DNA of 64,000 nucleotides, taken from contig CAICTM010000312.1 of NCBI GenBank assembly GCA_903772945.1, positions 1 to 64,000 of the forward strand. The letters are read 5' to 3'. Positions within the stretch are counted from its first letter, which is position 1, and the number at the start of each line of letters is the position of its first letter. The translations under genes were made by a program, and so were the position numbers. Below the pieces are notes generated by a model. It worked only from the letters and a program-made list of their open reading frames with translations. It did no database searches and had not been told where the DNA came from. Positions 49,853-60,339 of this stretch are shown in pieces. Origin of the DNA: Seminavis robusta (taxonomy: Eukaryota > Bacillariophyta > Bacillariophyceae > Naviculales > Naviculaceae).

Positions 49853-51721
49853 TCACCACTTCTTTACTGTGGAGGTGTGGTGAAACACCACAAACATCCC
49901 CTCACCATTGAATCTAGCACAAAAGTAGCTCTTCCTGCCCATGAAGGCTGGGTCAGCAGAGACACTTGCACCGAGTTCCTTGTGTCCCATTGTACCGGGG
50001 GCCAGCGAAAAATGACACGTCCTGGTGATTCAAGAACCAAATTCCAAACAAAAGAAGGTCAGTTCGGGTCAACGATCACTGCAGAAAGCAGCCAAAAGAA
50101 TACTCGTACCTAGTTTCATCGTAAATGAGAATGTTTCGGTCGATTCCGTTGCTTTGTACTTTGACCCAGAAGTTCTCATTTCGTTTGCATCCATTTGGTG
50201 GTTTGTACAACCCGGACAGGCTCACGCCTTGTTGTGTGACATGGTTGAAACTGGCAACGCCCTCGGGCACCTGGGCAGCATCACCCACCAGTAGTCCCAA
50301 CTCCTGCTCTTGCTTGGCGCAATCTTTCTTATGTTGTCGTTTCCAGTGAGATAATTGACATTCCTTGCAACAATAGAGAGCATCAAGGCACTTCGTGCAT
50401 AAGTGTAAATCCTTCTTGCCAACATCTCGTGCCGTCTTGCCACAGTTGCCGCAGGATTCTTTCTTTCTCTCCTTGCGTTCCTGTTTGCGAACTTCCCCCC
50501 GAATGTGGTTCCTCACAACTTGATTGACCTGAGAACCCATAAGAGGTTGAAGGGCCATCTTTCGTGGGGATGTCCCAGCGCACTCTGCCACATCCAGACA
50601 GGTCGATGACCGTGTCAACAGAAAAAGTGCAACATCATCTCTATTGGAAATGACGACTTCATGCAATGATATGGACCCAATTCGATCTCTGTCATCCACA
50701 AGATTCGTGGCCTGCAGAGATTTATCCGTGATGCACACGTTTTGCTTCTTCTTCTTGTTTTTCTTGGCCAGGAATACGTTTTCAGGTTTGACCGCCATCT
50801 CCTTTGTGGGTTCTTCCAGCGGATGGAAGACTCTCCTTTCCGTGTCGACAACAAATCCACCCAGTGTTCCTTGCATGCCATTGTATGCCTCTTTTGAAAG
50901 TCCTTGTAGGGTAACCTTCTTGCCAACCAGATAACATGTCTTGGTTGCAGTCACACACATGTCACACATACTCAGGGTATCCTTTGTGGCACAACCACCA
51001 GCCCCATAATGGCACGCTGTCTTCCCGGTAACATCCTTGGCATTTGGACGGGCACCATACAGCAACAGAACGCGAACAACTTCGACATGTTTCATCTCAT
51101 GCACGGGTGTTCCAGTGCAGGTTTGGATGACCGGAGCATGCTTGGACATGCTTATTGCGAGCAACAATGGGGACAGTCTCATGGACGTGAACCGTTGCTC
51201 CATCAGTTTCTTCTGTCTTCCAAAGTGGCTGCCTTCTTTAGCTCTTGTTCGACGGCCCGGTAATCGCCCTTGATACAATTCCACGCCAAAGGACTCATCC
51301 TCTTTTTGTTACTGTTGTTTTTTGTGGGTCTTTGTTGCTGACGATATTCCATGAGCCAGTGTAAAATGTCACCTCCATTGGCAAAGAGCTGGCGGAGAAT
51401 CTGGCGGTGTCCTTCACTGGTCTCTACCAGGCTTTGATCTCCGTCGCCATAGGGATCAGAATTATTCCTCTCACAGTCCGTCCCAGCCATTTGCAAGAGC
51501 TTCTCGATGATTTGACTGGAATCTACCGTCGAACGAGTACACTGCAATCTCGTCAGCAGTGCATGTGCTTCCTTGTCCATGGCCAGTTCGGAGAGGTCGC
51601 GGGTGATGGTGTTGTTTTTCTCCCATGTCAGGGATCCCTTTAAAACTTCTGCAGCGGCGGAGTCATCTCTGAGAAGGGATTTACGAAGGTACTCCTTTTG
51701 GTCTTCATTGAGCTCCGGCAT
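49853..51721 (-). pseudogene. Ankyrin-MYND copy D: one intron lost, one frameshift
   Basis: Starts MPELNEDQKEYLRK at 51721 and reads through DPYGDGDQS to ATLEDRRN near 51208. There one base is missing relative to copies A-C, and the frame continues as KLMEQRFTSMRLSPLLL to the donor at 50110. The last exon is 50021 to 49853 (169 nt, HTSTVKKW end). Where A-C have intron 1, D reads KDVTGKTACHYGAG without a gap: the intron is precisely absent. Intron 2 (50022-50109, 88 bp) is kept. The MYND ligands are intact (CGNC, CTKC, YCCKEC). A single shift in an otherwise well-kept gene means a young pseudogene or a sequence error. Confidence 0.75.
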
Positions 51722-51810
51722 GGTTGAGCAACGCTTGAGCTAGCTAGGTGCTCGCAATAGATAATACTTTGAGAGCTTGCAGAAACTTCTTGCTTGATGG
51801 CTTCTTGAAC

Positions 51811-51847
51811 GAGATCCAAGATCTGGATCTTTTTATCGTTAACCTTA
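51811..51847. promoter_or_regulatory. Upstream block shared with the wax-synthase-type gene
   Basis: 37 bp, GAGATCCAAG...then TTTTTATCGTTAACCTTA, 90 bp upstream of the copy D start. It recurs at 53916-53953 with two small differences, 56 bp upstream of the next minus-strand gene, followed in both by a CCCTTTGCCCCC word 15-25 bp further on. Shared regulation or a duplicated promoter; which one is not clear. Confidence 0.6.
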
Positions 51848-51969
51848 TTACATGTAATCTAAAAGGCAACCCCCCTTTGCCCCCCCCTACGGAGAGCAGA
51901 GTCGGAATACCGGTACACTTAAATGTGCAAGTATCCCCTTGACGGAGGTGCTGGAACCCATTGTCAACC

Positions 51970-52166
51970 CCACTTTCTTAAGCTGACGAGCCTTGTGGTA
52001 CAGTTGGACATGGAACGGGTTCTTGGCAACAGGAGTATTCTCCCCAAAGTTGGAGGACTCACAAGATTTGCAGGATTTTGGCTGCTTGCAAGAAGGGAAG
52101 CTCGCAGAAAAGCGGCCTGTTCTCCATTCTGGCCCGTCATTGTCTACTCTTCCTCCTCAATTGCTA
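51970..52166 (-). pseudogene. 5' fragment of a fifth ankyrin-MYND gene (E)
   Basis: From ATG 52140 the frame reads MTGQNGEQAAFLRASLL, then SSQNPANLVSPPTLG, clearly the start of copy C (MTGQSGEPADFLL, SSQNPQDLFSPPTLA). It ends in a stop after about 58 codons. The 26 bp before the ATG also match the copy C leader (CTTCCTCCTCAATTGC). No later part of the gene follows, so it is a truncated duplicate. Confidence 0.85.
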
Positions 52167-52324
52167 ATCAGACTCTCGTTGTGGCAAAGGCACAATGCAT
52201 CCTTGCCTCGAAGCATTTGGTTGCAGGATTATCTTCGAATGGCAAAGGTTCGCTGCATGCTATTACTCGAGGTGGCCTCGTATGTACAGGGATTCTGTTC
52301 TGCTCGCAACGTGACTCTTTCACA

Positions 52325-53860
52325 TCAATCTTGCATTCGTTTGATCCCAATGTATGCAACTTGTGCATCCAGGAAAAAGCTCGAGTGGACAAAGCCATCA
52401 GAGAACCAGTGTGCCATGGAGCCGCCAATGCACACCAGCAGCAAAGTGGCAATTGGTGTAGGAATCGCATCTGTAAATCCCTTCAGATGCCTTCCAACTA
52501 GAAACTCAAGCGAAATCAGCATTGCCTGAAACAGAAAGAATACAATCATAGGGCCTTACGTAGGTTGGAAACAGCTTGTATTGGGACATTGGTCTTTGTG
52601 TGCTGCGTCAGAGGCTGATTCAAACACAGGCGCAAAGGTCAACCAGACTGTCCATTCGTGAAATAGACCAGATGCCAAGAAGGTCCACACCAATGCTACA
52701 TATTTTGGAAACAATCGGCGGATAGGTTGGAAGACACCACGTTTCAAGGCTGTGTGCACTGAAAGGTTCCATCGGCGTGCAAAGAACTCGGAAAAAGAAA
52801 CGGACTTGGTCAACGGGTCGACCCACATCTCTTCTATCTGAAGTCCAGTGAACAGCATGACAAAGACCTGTAGTCCAAAGGCGCAGGAGATTGACAAGAA
52901 CCCTGTGTGGGGCAAGAATCAGCTGTATCGTCGTCAAAGCACAGATCTTGTTTTGTTTAGCCCTATCCCAACTAACTCACCTGCAAAACACAAGTTTTCC
53001 CACAATCTTTGCCACAGAAAGATCTCCTGCCAACCATACCATGCCTGCTTGTCAAAGTTGTTGCCAGTCCCGAACTGGGGAAATGTTTCAGGGAACAACT
53101 GATACAGCGAATGAACTGCCCCCGTTAGTATCATCCCTTGCATGGACCAAATCAGCCTCTGGAGGACCGCCGCGGAGGTTACCTTTACAAATTGTTGCTT
53201 CTTGTGGTCGTAGAGGGCAAGAAACGGAGACGAATAGTAGAGGGCAAACGTACCCATGGATGTCGTGAGATGATCGGGGCAGAACCCATGAATCACTAGC
53301 CAATAATGTCAGATATCAAATGCTTCAGTAAACTAGCCAGAAGGAAGACAGAGTAGAGTAGTACGCGGCTGACTGACTTACCCTCCATGGTCCGAAACAT
53401 GCTCAATATCGGCACGGTCCCCATGCAAAAACGGAACACCGTGTTGGTAACGTGCAGCGTCTGGATGACATACATGGGGGATAGAATCCAAAAGGGGATA
53501 ATGACGCCATATCCCAATAGGTATGCCATACTGGTGTCATGCTGTTTGGGAACAATCACTGTTTGATACAGCACACAGGCAACAGTAGCTGCGACCAGGG
53601 CAGTGGCTATCAGGAACTATTACAAAGAGCACAATTAATTGAAAAGTGAATTTGTATTCCAGCGAGAAAATTCTCCACCCAAAGGTACTAGCATCCCAAA
53701 TTCAACTCACAAGCAGACCCTCAATGTTTTGCAAGAAATTATTGAGGTAGAATCCATAGGTTTCTCCTGACAATGAGAATGTAAAAAGTGGATTGCGGAC
53801 ATCACCTTCCCAGCTATGAGGCAGACTGGATTGGGACAAGAGACTGGTAAGGGTATCCAT
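52325..53860 (-). CDS. Wax-synthase-type membrane O-acyltransferase (MBOAT), with an in-frame TAA
   Basis: Exons read so far: 53711-53860, 53382-53616, 52981-53295, then 52902 downward; introns 94, 86 and 78 bp. The first exon starts MDTLTSLLSQSSLPHSWEGD. Hydrophobic segments alternate with family motifs: EVIHGFCPDH, FFARRWNLSVHTAL and FLASGLFHEW with the likely catalytic His. These match plant long-chain-alcohol acyltransferases, ER membrane enzymes that make wax or related esters. The frame then meets a TAA at 52556-52558 (after CFQPT) but goes on, in the same frame, into two more membrane segments (FFLFQAMLISLEFLVG, PIATLLLVCIGGSMAHWF) to a stop at 52325. A GTAAGG/CAG pair there would make a 34-nt intron that breaks the frame. 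Confidence 0.75.
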
Positions 53861-55499
53861 CATTACTTCTACAGCAGATTTCCATCATCATTGCGGGTGC
53901 TTGAGTTGAGACGAAGAGATCCAAGGTCTGGTATCTTTTTATCGTTAACCTTAATCTGCAAGAAATCCACCCTTTGCCCCCTCACCAAACTAGCTAGCAT
54001 AAAGAGGTGAGAGAGGAAGCATGTCTGCTGCCCTGAACGTGTTCAGAGTACATGTAGCTGGCTAGCTACATGTACGGGTAGCTAGTAGTGTGGAAGTCAA
54101 GCAAGAGCCTCTCAGGTTGGGATCGTAGGGTATTTGCCTTGGTTTCTGGCCAAGATTTCACTCCAATCAAGGTCCATGCAGGTGCGGGCAAGCAACCCAG
54201 CTCTTGGTTGCAGCCAGCAGAGAAAAAAACGAAATGTGGTTGACCGCGAGGCTGAGGAGAGGGGTTTAGACTAGTGAGGTGAGGCAACTTTCAGCTCTCC
54301 GCTTTGGAGAGTCACTGAATCTTATTCATACAACTGGCTAGCTAGGCTGGGATTGCAATCGTCACATTGGCAGCAAAGAAGAAGTGGGCTTTGGAAGTGG
54401 AAAGAACGAAGCGTGGATTGCCAAGCATAGCCACAGAGACACTGGGGCTGCTGAAGAGGATGCCTCTGGTGGTGGTCCTATGCCAACGAGGGCAACAGTC
54501 CAAGAGCTTTGGTTGTCCTTACTTCTCCTTGCCAATGGACTTTGTCCCGGGAGAAATAGCTGGTACCGCTCAAAGAGATATGCGCCATCCCTAATGATGT
54601 GCTGAAGAATTAAGAGCCATAATACCAAGCGTACATTTCCGGCAAATCATAATTCCAAACGAAAGACATTGCGGAGGAGTGGATGCATTTAGCGTTCAAT
54701 AGCCAAAACGCTTCTTGACGCGATCTTTTCTCAACTTGGTCCAAACATGAAGCCTCTCGACCTTCCACAGACGGCACAAAAACTCAACCTTGCATACAAT
54801 TCTCAATCAGCTGAGGACCTTTCTCAGACTGTAGGCAGAGTGCCCGTTGTTGCCTGTGTTGCCTGTGTTGTATTGTATTCAGGTTTCGGAAGAGAGTTGG
54901 TTGATTGAGAAGAGGCTGGAAATTGGCACTCAGTATCTTTTGGCTTCATTTTCGTCCGTCCCGAATCGCGTTCCATTCCAACCGCAACTGCTGCCTTGAT
55001 ACCTCGATAATATACCCCACTGTAGCCATCCAGCAGGTTACGAGGCATTATCCATCGTAATTGATTGGGAACAGCCTACAATCACCGGGTTTCTTTGGTT
55101 AGGACGTGGGTATCTGGTAGGAGCTTCTCATCAGGACACAGTATCTTTCTTGGGTTGTCTGGCCAAAAATTGCCTTCCTGGTATTCACGATATCTTCATT
55201 ATTCAAGGGTAGCTTGGAGGAGCAGCAGGCCTCAGCAGAAGATCCAGAAGAAACAACCTGCCATTTGCTGGAACTGGTGAGATCGGAACATATTCTACCT
55301 TTTCCATTATCAAGACTTCAGACCAGGCTTGAGTTGCTTTGAAGCATTATCCTAACAAATCTGACAGAGATATCTTCTTGGACTGACGATACCACTTGGA
55401 TAAAGCATCATCGGAAAGGGGCAGAATCTTCCATCCCTGTACAAAACCGACCAAGATATCCTAAGCTACCCCATCGATATTTTATTCTACGACTAGAAA
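53861..55499. other. 1.6 kb intergenic
   Basis: Contains the second copy of the shared upstream block (53916-53953) and CTAG/ACATGTA words at about 53990-54090. Short frames at 54362-54628 and 54824-55048 are not supported. Also the promoter of the gene at 55500. Confidence 0.5.
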
Positions 55500-56711
55500 A
55501 TGTCGCATGATGACGAGGAAGAAGTAGTGGAGGAAGTGGCGGACGACGAAAAGGTCAAACCAAGGCGCCGCATGCCCCGGAGAGTGGCGTCTACCGATGG
55601 GGGAATTGTGACAAGTAAGGCCCGTAGACCCGTGAGACGGGCCGCCTCGGGCGATGGATCCAAATCACCCACGGGAGCACCCCCCATGCGTCGAACGGCG
55701 ACGGATGGATCCACGTCGAAACAACGACGAAAGCCCAAAAAACCAACCGAAAACCAAATTCCTGCTACTAGCAACACGGACAGTGCCAGTGAGGAAGAAG
55801 AAGACATGGAAGAACCACCCGGTCCAGCGGGTATGACGGTCAGCGAAAATCGTGGAAGGGCACGACGAATGCCCGCTCGCAGCAAATCCACCGATGGTAC
55901 TTCCTCTCGAGCACTCCCTTCCAGATCCAAATCGGGAACCTTGTCGGGTCGTAGCACGCCCAAACGAACCGCGTCTGGGTTTGGTCTGCCGCGACGCACC
56001 AAGAGTTCCGATGGTACTACGAATTCATTTGGACTTCGAAAGGGTAAAAAGAAGGGCAGCAGTAGGCAAGTGGCCAAAGATGGAGTGATGAATATTTTTG
56101 GAAGTGATATTGTGAGTACGGAAAAGGTATTGGAAGATATCGAAAAGACGATGGAGGCTCCAGAGCTGGTACGGTTAGAATTGGAAGATATGTTCATGGC
56201 AGATCGAGAGGACCCAGAGGCCATTCCATTGGCGCTCAAGGAACTCTTGGAGCAAGACGATCGACCGTGGGAGTGTGTGGAATTCATGGATGATATCATG
56301 GATGGGTCAATGTTTATAGACTTTCGGGAGCGGAAAAAACATTTCATGAAGGTTTTTGCAGGAGTCTGTGAAGCAAGATTGATTCCCTGCACGTACAAGG
56401 CGAAAATTACGCTGTCCAGTGGTTCCTTGGATATGGATCAAATGGTGGAACTGCTCTTTTATTTACGAAGTGAACGATCCGTTAACGAACTGACGATAAA
56501 GAGCGAAGAGGTAGACGAGGGTATCATCCGTGCCTTGACCGACCTGTTCAAAGCGGACAAACGAAAATGGAACTCTGTGACGCTACAATTATCCGGTAGT
56601 GGACCAGGCAAACCTGGATCACCAGAACACACTGCTTGGGCTAAGGCAATGCAAAAAGCAACTGTGGCAATGCAAAAAGTTGCTAAGGAACGTGGCATCA
56701 ATCTGGGATAG
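55500..56711 (+). CDS. Basic-tail protein of an unrecognised family (short paralogue)
   Basis: 403 residues, one exon. Acidic start, then a disordered basic half with at least seven related sites of the form RRxAS/T-x-DG or RSKSTDG (for example RRVASTDGG, RRAASGDGS, RRTATDGS), typical basophilic kinase targets. A globular domain occupies 197-403: MNIFGSDIVSTEKVLEDI, ELVRLELEDMF, LLEQDDRPWECVEF, KRKWNSVTLQLSG, and PEHTAWAKAM to the end. The same domain ends the convergent gene at 57487-60339, so the two are paralogues. The helix/strand alternation with LTIKSEEVDEGIIRALTDLF resembles LRR-like cap structures, but I cannot name the family. Confidence 0.72.
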   Translation: MSHDDEEEVVEEVADDEKVKPRRRMPRRVASTDGGIVTSKARRPVRRAASGDGSKSPTGAPPMRRTATDGSTSKQRRKPKKPTENQIPATSNTDSASEEEEDMEEPPGPAGMTVSENRGRARRMPARSKSTDGTSSRALPSRSKSGTLSGRSTPKRTASGFGLPRRTKSSDGTTNSFGLRKGKKKGSSRQVAKDGVMNIFGSDIVSTEKVLEDIEKTMEAPELVRLELEDMFMADREDPEAIPLALKELLEQDDRPWECVEFMDDIMDGSMFIDFRERKKHFMKVFAGVCEARLIPCTYKAKITLSSGSLDMDQMVELLFYLRSERSVNELTIKSEEVDEGIIRALTDLFKADKRKWNSVTLQLSGSGPGKPGSPEHTAWAKAMQKATVAMQKVAKERGINLG

Positions 56712-57486
56712 TCTGCCCATAGACTGACTCATACAGGATTGCATTCTACCACGGCAAGAGCGAGGGCGCACTCGGTGACCAAAAAGGAGACGGCAAGCTG
56801 CACGATTAGAGATGTAAGGAATAAAGATTGACTATGATATTTTGTCTTGGTAGAATTCATCAGCAGGGTTTTAGGTCTCTGTCTTCGTTTCATCTACAGA
56901 AGTACGGAATTTATGCGAAATAAGTGACAGTTCTGGATGACAGGTAGTGTCATGGTTTCTGCTAGCTTGCTAGTCCAGACATTTATACACCAACTTAGCA
57001 TGCACCGGCGAATCTTTTTCGTCTTTGCAGCACCTTGTCTCGTGTATCCGACTTTCTACGGTATGATACAAGATTTGTAAGGGGGGTTTAGAGTAAGGAA
57101 CAAATTATCTACGGAAGCCAGCCAGGGCCAGGTTTTCAAAAGATGATGTGCACAAGCTGCAGTCGCGAATGATCAAGCTTCCAATCTCGAGCATCGACAA
57201 CAAAGCACCGACCAGGTAACTAGTGAGGTAACTAGTGCAGTCGTTGTGACGACGGCAGCTACTAGTAGCTAGCTAGTGAAGATGGTCAACAGATACTGCT
57301 TGTTAGGACTGATACATGAAAGTCGCGAGAGATTCTGAATAGTGGTACGACTATATCTTCTAACTCATGTTATCTACCAAACCATCAAAACAGCATCTGG
57401 CGAGAGTGGGTAACATTGCTTTTGATGCCGATGCAAGGAGAGCGCAGTCAAGAGACGACGATGGTTGCAACCTATCTCGGACTTCC
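56712..57486. other. Convergent 3' spacer between the two paralogues
   Basis: No gene. CTAG words at about 57250-57275. Confidence 0.5.
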
Positions 57487-60339
57487 TCACTCGCCCAAAT
57501 CAATGCCTCGTTCTCTGGCAACCCGTTTCATTTCCTGCCCACGGGTTTTCATAATCTCACACCAAGCGTCATGTTCAGGGCTCTGAATCGGAAAGGGTGC
57601 CTGACCGGACAGCTTCAGCTGCACGGATTCCCACTTTCGATCGTCGCATTGGAAAAGGTTTGCCAACGCATCCACGAGAGCAGGGGTGCTGTGGCTGCTT
57701 GACAACGTCAATCTGGTGACACTCGTATCCTTCTGGACATCACACAGCAGCTGCACAAGGCACTCGTCGTCGTCCGGGACACTCACAATTGAGTCATCCT
57801 CATCGTCGTCTTTGTCGTCGTCAGCTGCATAGACGCTAGCATCCTCAATAATGAGTTTCGTGGAGCAGGTCATGGGGATCAACTTGCGTGTGCAAACAGT
57901 CCCGAGGTGGCGAAAGAAATGGTTCTTGCGCTGTAGCCAGGGGCGGTAGGACGAATGTTCATCCATGCGGACTTCATTCACAAAACTCACTTGCTCCCAT
58001 GGGCGATCGTCGTGCTCCAAGAGATCCTTGATGGCTGTGGAAAGTTCACCCGTGCAACGTTCCAACAAGTCTTCCAGCTCCAACCGGACAATCTCGGGGT
58101 TTTCCTTGGCTTCTTGAATCTGCGCCAAGATATAGTCTGTGCCGACCAACTCAGAGCAAAAGATGTTCATCTCTTTGGCGTTCTTGGAGGAACGACGGTG
58201 GTTGCTGCCCCCTGGCCGATGATTGGAAGTGGTCCGGGCCACGCCAGTTCTCACACCATGGTTGCTATTCGACGAGCGACGCTTATGGAGGAAGGATCCC
58301 AACCCGGATCTGCGAAGACTGTCCCTCATGGACGAAGAATTGGTTCGAAGTGCTTTTTTGGAGGAACTACGGCCGTTCACGAGTCCTCTCAAGCTGCCAC
58401 TGTTCTGACTCTTGAGCGGCTCTCCGGTTGTGGGCTGATGCCGGCTGGATCTGCGGTGAAGACTGGTACGCTTCTCACGGAGCGAGTTATTCCTCTTTTC
58501 CATGAGAAAACTTTCGCTCTTGGGTTGCTGAAAGGCATACCGAACAGGCTGGACTGGTGCTGTACTACTAGACATGTGTCGCATCGACGACGGGGCCTTG
58601 GAATCCGACGCACGCCTGGGTTTTTCAGGGTTGCCGTAGCTCACCTCCGGCATTACGAGCTCGATACCATCATCATCTGTGGGCTCTTGTTCGTTTCTGT
58701 TGCTATCAGACTTTTTCGTTCCTTGCTTGATTGGCCGATCCTGGCTGGATGTACGACGATCCTTGCGATCTTTCTTCTTCTCATGATGGAAGGAACTGTT
58801 CGTCTTGTCCATCAGACAACCTTCGCTCTTGGGCTGTTGACGGGAGTAGCGTGCAGAGGATGGCTTGAGTTGCCGAAGCGACATAGGAGCCTTGGAGGAG
58901 GACTCGGGTTGACGAAGAGCCTCTTCGGCGGCATGGCTGACTCGAGGCCAGCATCCACCTTCAAATTTTGGTTCTTCCTCATCAGCCCCATCTCGTTTGC
59001 TGCTGTTGTGTCTTCTGAGCTCTCTGGACGGTTGACGCCGGTGGGATCTGCTGCGACCGCGTCTGGTTTCATGCATGGAGTTATTCTTATTCTCATTCGT
59101 CTTCTCCTCCTCCTCTTTCATCAAGAGGAAGCTTTCACTCTTTGGCTGCTGCAGAGTTGCAGTTGCAGTGCGTGCAGGTGGAGAGGAAGGCGCAACTTTT
59201 CGAAGCGAGGAAGGCGGCTTGCATTCTCCAGCTGTCGCATTGGAGCGTCCGGCCACCTTGGGCCAGCACCCACCTTCAATTCTTGGTTCCTTAGCTACTT
59301 GTTCTCGTTGACTGTTTCGTCTCTTGGGTTGCTGGTGCTTTTCGGTTCGACTACTAGATTGACGTCTGCGGGACCTGCTGCTATGACGTCTGTTGCCTAT
59401 AGAAGTAGCATGGAATGAGTTGTTATTCCTTTTCTCCTCCTCCTCCTTCATGAGAAAGCTTTCACTCTTTGGTTGCTGTTGCCTTTCATTGCGAATGATG
59501 GAAGGAGACGACGGAGGCGACACTACTTTCCGAAGTGAAGTGGGTGTTTTTGGTTCACCTCCTGCTCCCCGTCCAGCCATTTGAGGCCAGCACCCTCCTT
59601 TGACTTTGGGCTCGTCGTCGTCGTCGTCTTCCAGATCAATGGTACGCTTTCGCAGAGACGGAGCCATGTCTTGTTTCGGCTCGGGAGTCACTGCTGCCAT
59701 TTTCTTTTGGGTCCTGGTGCGTGCCGGCAATCGACAAGCCGCATCGGAACGGTTTCGTTTGCCCCAAATCTTGGCGGATATTTTGCGATTCTCCTCGGGT
59801 GCGAGAAGACCCATTAGAGGAGGGATCCACAAAATGTCATTGGCCAACTCGGTAGCGGCAGTTCGAAATTCTTCCGGCGAAATGTTGGCATCCATGGACG
59901 ATGGTGGTTGCTGTTGTTGCTGTTTCGTCTTGTCGTCGGGAGTGACAATCTGGCTTTGGAGCGACACCAAGGACGCATCCAAGCCTGCTGCTGACAGGTC
60001 GGAGGACGAGGATCCTTCCAAATTGGGAAGCGACGACGAGCTGTGAGTGGGAATGGCCGGTTTGAAAAAGAGTGACGGCGAGTTTTGGGGGCTCATGGTG
60101 GTCGGGCTGCCAGTACATGATGCGAATGTGGTACTGGATCCTTGATGAGACGAGATGGAATTGAGAGAAATAGAAGTGTCCGATGTTGACGACTGGGAAT
60201 TGTCATCATCGGAGAGATCCAAAATACTGGCCTTTCGATTGATACCACTAGTAGTTTGACCTGTGCCAGTGGGGGATCGAGGGGTCGTGCTCCCTCGGTT
60301 GCACAGAGCGCTCTCCTTGATGTTGCTCCAGCGTGTCAT
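57487..60339 (-). CDS. GGCWP/QQPKSE repeat protein (long paralogue)
   Basis: 950 residues, one exon. Ser/Thr-rich N-terminus, a short helical segment at 152-190 (SPEEFRTAATELANDIL), then a repeat region at about 240-630. GGCWP occurs three times (248, 356, 461), each after EPK/EPR plus one or two residues; QQPKSES/GFLM occurs four times (about 288, 397, 501, 604); between them stand SLRKV, acidic EEEEK and basic RRxS patches. Unit length is about 105 residues. Residues 722-950 are the globular domain shared with the convergent gene at 55500-56711, here with an acidic insert (DDDKDDDEDD). Probably disordered with phosphorylation sites; function unknown. Confidence 0.75.
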   Translation of the reverse strand: MTRWSNIKESALCNRGSTTPRSPTGTGQTTSGINRKASILDLSDDDNSQSSTSDTSISLNSISSHQGSSTTFASCTGSPTTMSPQNSPSLFFKPAIPTHSSSSLPNLEGSSSSDLSAAGLDASLVSLQSQIVTPDDKTKQQQQQPPSSMDANISPEEFRTAATELANDILWIPPLMGLLAPEENRKISAKIWGKRNRSDAACRLPARTRTQKKMAAVTPEPKQDMAPSLRKRTIDLEDDDDDEPKVKGGCWPQMAGRGAGGEPKTPTSLRKVVSPPSSPSIIRNERQQQPKSESFLMKEEEEKRNNNSFHATSIGNRRHSSRSRRRQSSSRTEKHQQPKRRNSQREQVAKEPRIEGGCWPKVAGRSNATAGECKPPSSLRKVAPSSPPARTATATLQQPKSESFLLMKEEEEKTNENKNNSMHETRRGRSRSHRRQPSRELRRHNSSKRDGADEEEPKFEGGCWPRVSHAAEEALRQPESSSKAPMSLRQLKPSSARYSRQQPKSEGCLMDKTNSSFHHEKKKDRKDRRTSSQDRPIKQGTKKSDSNRNEQEPTDDDGIELVMPEVSYGNPEKPRRASDSKAPSSMRHMSSSTAPVQPVRYAFQQPKSESFLMEKRNNSLREKRTSLHRRSSRHQPTTGEPLKSQNSGSLRGLVNGRSSSKKALRTNSSSMRDSLRRSGLGSFLHKRRSSNSNHGVRTGVARTTSNHRPGGSNHRRSSKNAKEMNIFCSELVGTDYILAQIQEAKENPEIVRLELEDLLERCTGELSTAIKDLLEHDDRPWEQVSFVNEVRMDEHSSYRPWLQRKNHFFRHLGTVCTRKLIPMTCSTKLIIEDASVYAADDDKDDDEDDSIVSVPDDDECLVQLLCDVQKDTSVTRLTLSSSHSTPALVDALANLFQCDDRKWESVQLKLSGQAPFPIQSPEHDAWCEIMKTRGQEMKRVARERGIDLGE

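Noticed and set aside
52526-52559. 34-nt intron in the acyltransferase gene
   Set aside because: Too short for this genome's introns (74 bp or more seen here) and it would shift the conserved downstream frame.
57955-59418. 487-codon open frame on the + strand
   Set aside because: It lies fully antisense to the GGCWP/QQPKSE gene, whose repeats and shared C-terminal domain show which strand codes.
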